Of a DNA stretch of 7,930 nucleotides, positions 5,597-7,930 are shown piece after piece; position 1 is the stretch's first letter, and every line of letters begins with the position of its first letter. The stretch comes from Propionivibrio sp. (GTDB lineage: Bacteria > Pseudomonadota > Gammaproteobacteria > Burkholderiales > Rhodocyclaceae): NCBI GenBank assembly GCA_003249625.1, contig QKII01000284.1, positions 1 to 7,930 on the forward strand. Direction: 5' to 3'. A program made the position numbers and the translations under genes. The notes under the pieces are model-generated. The model saw only the letters and a program-made list of their open reading frames with translations, was not told where the DNA came from and searched no databases.

Positions 5597-7000
5597 ATGA
5601 CGATCCAGCAAATTTTCGTTCTCCTTCGCTCCCGCTGGCGAATTGCGGCCGGCACGGCCGTGTTGACCGTTCTCAGCGCGCTTGTCGTCAGCCTGGTGAT
5701 GCCGAAGCAATACACAGCCGGCACCGCGGTGGTCATCGACGTCAAGTCGCCGGACCCGATCGCCGGCCTGGTGCTACCCGGACTCATTTCGCCGAGCTAC
5801 ATGGCCACCCAGGTCGACATCGTAAACAGCGTTCGTGTCGCCCGTCGCGTTGTCGAACGCCTTCAGCTCGACACCGATCCGAAAGCCATCCAGAAATGGC
5901 GGGAGGCTACCGGCGGCGAGGGCGACATCGTCGCCTGGCTGGCAGCCGGCTTGCAAAAGTCGCTCGAAGTAAAACCGTCGCGCGAGAGCAACGTCATCAA
6001 CATCGCCGTCAAGGGCAACGACCCCGGCGAGGTGGCGCGCATCGTTAACGCCTTCGCCCAGGCATTCATCGACGTCAACCTGGAACTGAAGATCGAACCC
6101 GCCCGGCAGAACGCACAGTGGTTCGATGAACAGACACGTGTCCAGCGCGAACGGCTCGACGCGGCGCAACAAGCCCTTTCGGCCTATCAGCAGAAGAGCG
6201 GCATCGTCAGCACCGACGAGGCGCTGGATTTCGAGACCACGCGACTCAATGAACTGTCGAGCCAACTGGCACTCGCCCAGGGGCAAAATGCCGAGAACCG
6301 CGGAAAAAGCCATGCCGCCGGCGAAGCCTCGGCCGACGTCCTGCAAAACCCGTTGGTCAATAACCTCAAGACCGATATCGCCCGGCTCGAATCGCGCCTG
6401 CAGGAAAGCAACGTCAACCTCGGCCGCAACCATCCGCAAACGCAGCGAATGGAATCGGAACTGGCTTCGCTCAAGGCACGCCTGAACAACGAGGTGCGAA
6501 AGATCACGGCAAGTGCCGAAACGACCTTCCGCATCGGCAAACAGAAGGAACAGGACATTGCCGCCGCGCTCGAAAAGCAGAAACAGCGAGTACTCCGACT
6601 CAACCGCCAGCGCGACGAACTGAGCATTCTCAAACGCGACGTCGAATCCGCGCAGCGCGCCTTCGAAGGCGTCAGCCAACGTTCCGCACAGGCACGCCTG
6701 GAGAGTCTGTCCGTGCAGACCAACGCCGTGATACTCAACCCGGCGGTCGTGCCGACCGACCCGTCGCGTCCGAAGCTCAAGCTCAACCTTCTTGTCGCCG
6801 CCGTTCTCGGCTCGCTGCTCGGCATCGGTCTGTCGCTCCTGCTCGAATTCACCGATCGCCGCATCCGTTCGGCCGACGATCTCGAATACGCCACGGCGCT
6901 GCCGCTGCTCGCCAGCATTGGCCCGATGTCGGAACAACCAGAGCGGTTTATCAAGACCAACCGTCCGTTTTCCCTGACCTTTGCCCGAGGACGCACATGA
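5597..7000 (+). CDS. epsF: Chain length determinant protein EpsF (Wzz-type polysaccharide co-polymerase)
   Basis: EpsF is an inner-membrane polysaccharide co-polymerase that sets polymer length and works with the EpsG ATPase. With ATG 5597 it has 467 residues. The layout is standard for the family: first membrane helix at about 17-35, a Wzz domain from about 37 (PKQYTAGTAVVIDVKSPDPI, then YMATQVDIVNSVRVARRVV), a long periplasmic region rich in coiled-coil heptads (about 150-370, with NHPQTQRMESELASLKARL inside), the proline motif NPAVVPTDPSRP at 381-392, and a second helix at about 398-416 followed by a short cytoplasmic tail. An upstream GTG at 5564 would overlap epsE and add 11 residues. 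ATG 5597 is preferred because AGGA lies at 5582-5585, though 11 bases is a long spacing. The stop overlaps the epsG start (ATGA), implying coupled translation and 1:1 partners. Kinase and Wzz are separate proteins here, as in E. coli K30 they are not. Confidence 0.94.
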   Translation: MTIQQIFVLLRSRWRIAAGTAVLTVLSALVVSLVMPKQYTAGTAVVIDVKSPDPIAGLVLPGLISPSYMATQVDIVNSVRVARRVVERLQLDTDPKAIQKWREATGGEGDIVAWLAAGLQKSLEVKPSRESNVINIAVKGNDPGEVARIVNAFAQAFIDVNLELKIEPARQNAQWFDEQTRVQRERLDAAQQALSAYQQKSGIVSTDEALDFETTRLNELSSQLALAQGQNAENRGKSHAAGEASADVLQNPLVNNLKTDIARLESRLQESNVNLGRNHPQTQRMESELASLKARLNNEVRKITASAETTFRIGKQKEQDIAAALEKQKQRVLRLNRQRDELSILKRDVESAQRAFEGVSQRSAQARLESLSVQTNAVILNPAVVPTDPSRPKLKLNLLVAAVLGSLLGIGLSLLLEFTDRRIRSADDLEYATALPLLASIGPMSEQPERFIKTNRPFSLTFARGRT

Positions 7001-7929
7001 ACCGCGTGGATGCCCTTCCCCGTCCCCCGTTCGCCGAAGTCACCACAACCGCTGCTTCTGCCGGCGTAGCCGACTTTGCTCAAAGTGCAAAAGGTTCGCG
7101 TGCGCTCGGCGCCATCCTCATTGACGCCGGCCGACTTTCCTTGGCCGATGCCGAAAGCATTCTTCGATTTCAGCGTCAGCGAGGCTCGCGTTTTGGCGAA
7201 GCGGCATTGGAACTCGGACTGCTCAGTCGCGAGGACATCCGCTTCGCCCTGGCCCGGCAGTTCGAGTATCCCTGCCTGCCGCCCGACGACACATCACTCG
7301 ACCGGAAATTGATCGCCGCCTTTCGCCCCGACGCGATGATCGTCGAACAACTGCGCGGCCTGCGCAGCCAGCTGATGCTGCGCTGGTTCGATACCGAAGC
7401 CGACAGCAAGTCGCTGGCGGTCGTCAGCCCCGGCCAGGGTGACGGTCGCAGCTTCCTCGCCGCGAACCTCGCCATCGTCTTTTCGCAGCTCGGCGAACGC
7501 ACGCTGCTGATCGACGCCGACCTGCGGGAACCGGTCCAGCACGCGCTGTTCCGAACCGGCAAGAGCCCCGGACTTTCCGCCGTGCTGGCGGGACGCGCCG
7601 GCCATGAGGCCATCGTACGCATTCCAGCCCTGCGCGGCCTTTCGGTCCTACCCGCCGGAGCTCTTCCGCCCAACCCGCAGGAGTTGCTCGGCCAGGCACG
7701 TTTCGGCGAGCTTTTGAAAAGCACGTCCCGCCAATACGATGTCATTCTGATCGACACCCCGGCGGCCGACAGCTGTGCCGATGCACTGACCGTTGCAGCG
7801 CGATCCGGCGGTGCGCTGCTGATCGCCCGCAAGGATCGCAGCGCGTTCGCCGGCGTCAAGGCGCTGACCCGCGACCTGCAGACCGTCTGCCACCTCGTTG
7901 GCTCGGCGCTCAACGACGTACGCGCCTGA
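6997..7929 (+). CDS. epsG: EpsG, BY-kinase-type ATPase with N-terminal MshEN-like domain
   Basis: EpsG is the cytoplasmic P-loop ATPase, annotated in its family as a chain-length-determinant tyrosine kinase, that partners EpsF. It has 310 residues. ATG 6997 overlaps the epsF stop and has GAGG at 6987-6990. Residues 36-88 form two tandem MshEN/GspE-N-type motifs: LGAILIDAGRLSLADAESIL...Q59, then RFGEAALELGLLSREDIRFA...Q88, with a five-residue gap. MshEN domains of this 24-5-24 layout can bind c-di-GMP. The ATPase part shows Walker A SPGQGDGRS (144-152, Arg where classic P-loops have Lys), Walker A' LLIDADLREP (170-179) and Walker B DVILIDTP (248-255), as in the MinD/BY-kinase superfamily. There is no C-terminal tyrosine cluster: the only tyrosines are Y91 and Y247. 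It may therefore act mainly as an ATPase switch. The gene is complete, ending one base before the window edge. Confidence 0.93.
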   Translation: MNRVDALPRPPFAEVTTTAASAGVADFAQSAKGSRALGAILIDAGRLSLADAESILRFQRQRGSRFGEAALELGLLSREDIRFALARQFEYPCLPPDDTSLDRKLIAAFRPDAMIVEQLRGLRSQLMLRWFDTEADSKSLAVVSPGQGDGRSFLAANLAIVFSQLGERTLLIDADLREPVQHALFRTGKSPGLSAVLAGRAGHEAIVRIPALRGLSVLPAGALPPNPQELLGQARFGELLKSTSRQYDVILIDTPAADSCADALTVAARSGGALLIARKDRSAFAGVKALTRDLQTVCHLVGSALNDVRA

Positions 7930-7930
7930 A

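Noticed and set aside
5774..6937. A 387-residue open frame on the - strand opposite epsF
   Set aside because: Antisense frame of a clear Wzz-family gene in GC-rich DNA; no recognisable motif.

Overview
The window looks like betaproteobacterial chromosome, most likely of the Rhodocyclales type (Zoogloea, Thauera, Azoarcus, Dechloromonas or Accumulibacter relatives). The evidence is the GC-rich coding sequence (63-70% in the lines I counted by hand), the cysN sequence, and an exopolysaccharide gene order (wcaJ/epsB-type transferase, epsL, epsE, epsF, epsG) known from exosortase/PEP-CTERM-linked eps clusters in that group. All genes are on the + strand. The assignment rests on recognised family motifs, not on a search.

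Layout. Positions 2-1069 hold the 3' three quarters of cysN (sulfate activation), followed by a hairpin with a short T-rich tail at 1105-1147 that probably ends that transcript. Positions 1276-1680 encode a small secreted six-cysteine protein of unknown function in an AT-richer island (about 48% GC, falling to about 43% in 1681-1860). The gene-free stretch 1681-1959 holds what looks like a complete sigma-54 control region: a near-perfect palindrome (1706-1725), an inverted repeat suited to an enhancer-binding protein (1772-1791), a perfect IHF consensus match (1844-1856, minus strand) and a -24/-12 promoter with exact spacing (1877-1892).

From 1960 to 7929 five tightly packed genes form an exopolysaccharide operon that continues past the window. 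The WcaJ-like transferase starts the lipid-linked repeat unit at the inner membrane. EpsF (Wzz-type co-polymerase) and EpsG (BY-kinase-type ATPase) would control chain length and polymerisation. EpsE (periplasmic OPX protein with SLBB domains) and EpsL (predicted outer-membrane beta-barrel) would carry the polymer out. The exosortase, polymerase, flippase and later glycosyltransferases are not in the window and are expected downstream.

The most interesting points are the sigma-54/IHF/enhancer architecture in front of the operon, a two-motif MshEN-type (possible c-di-GMP-binding) domain at the N terminus of EpsG, the pairing of an OPX protein that lacks an outer-membrane helix with a separate barrel, and the low-GC cysteine-rich secreted protein at the boundary. 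I do not see a wholly new system here.
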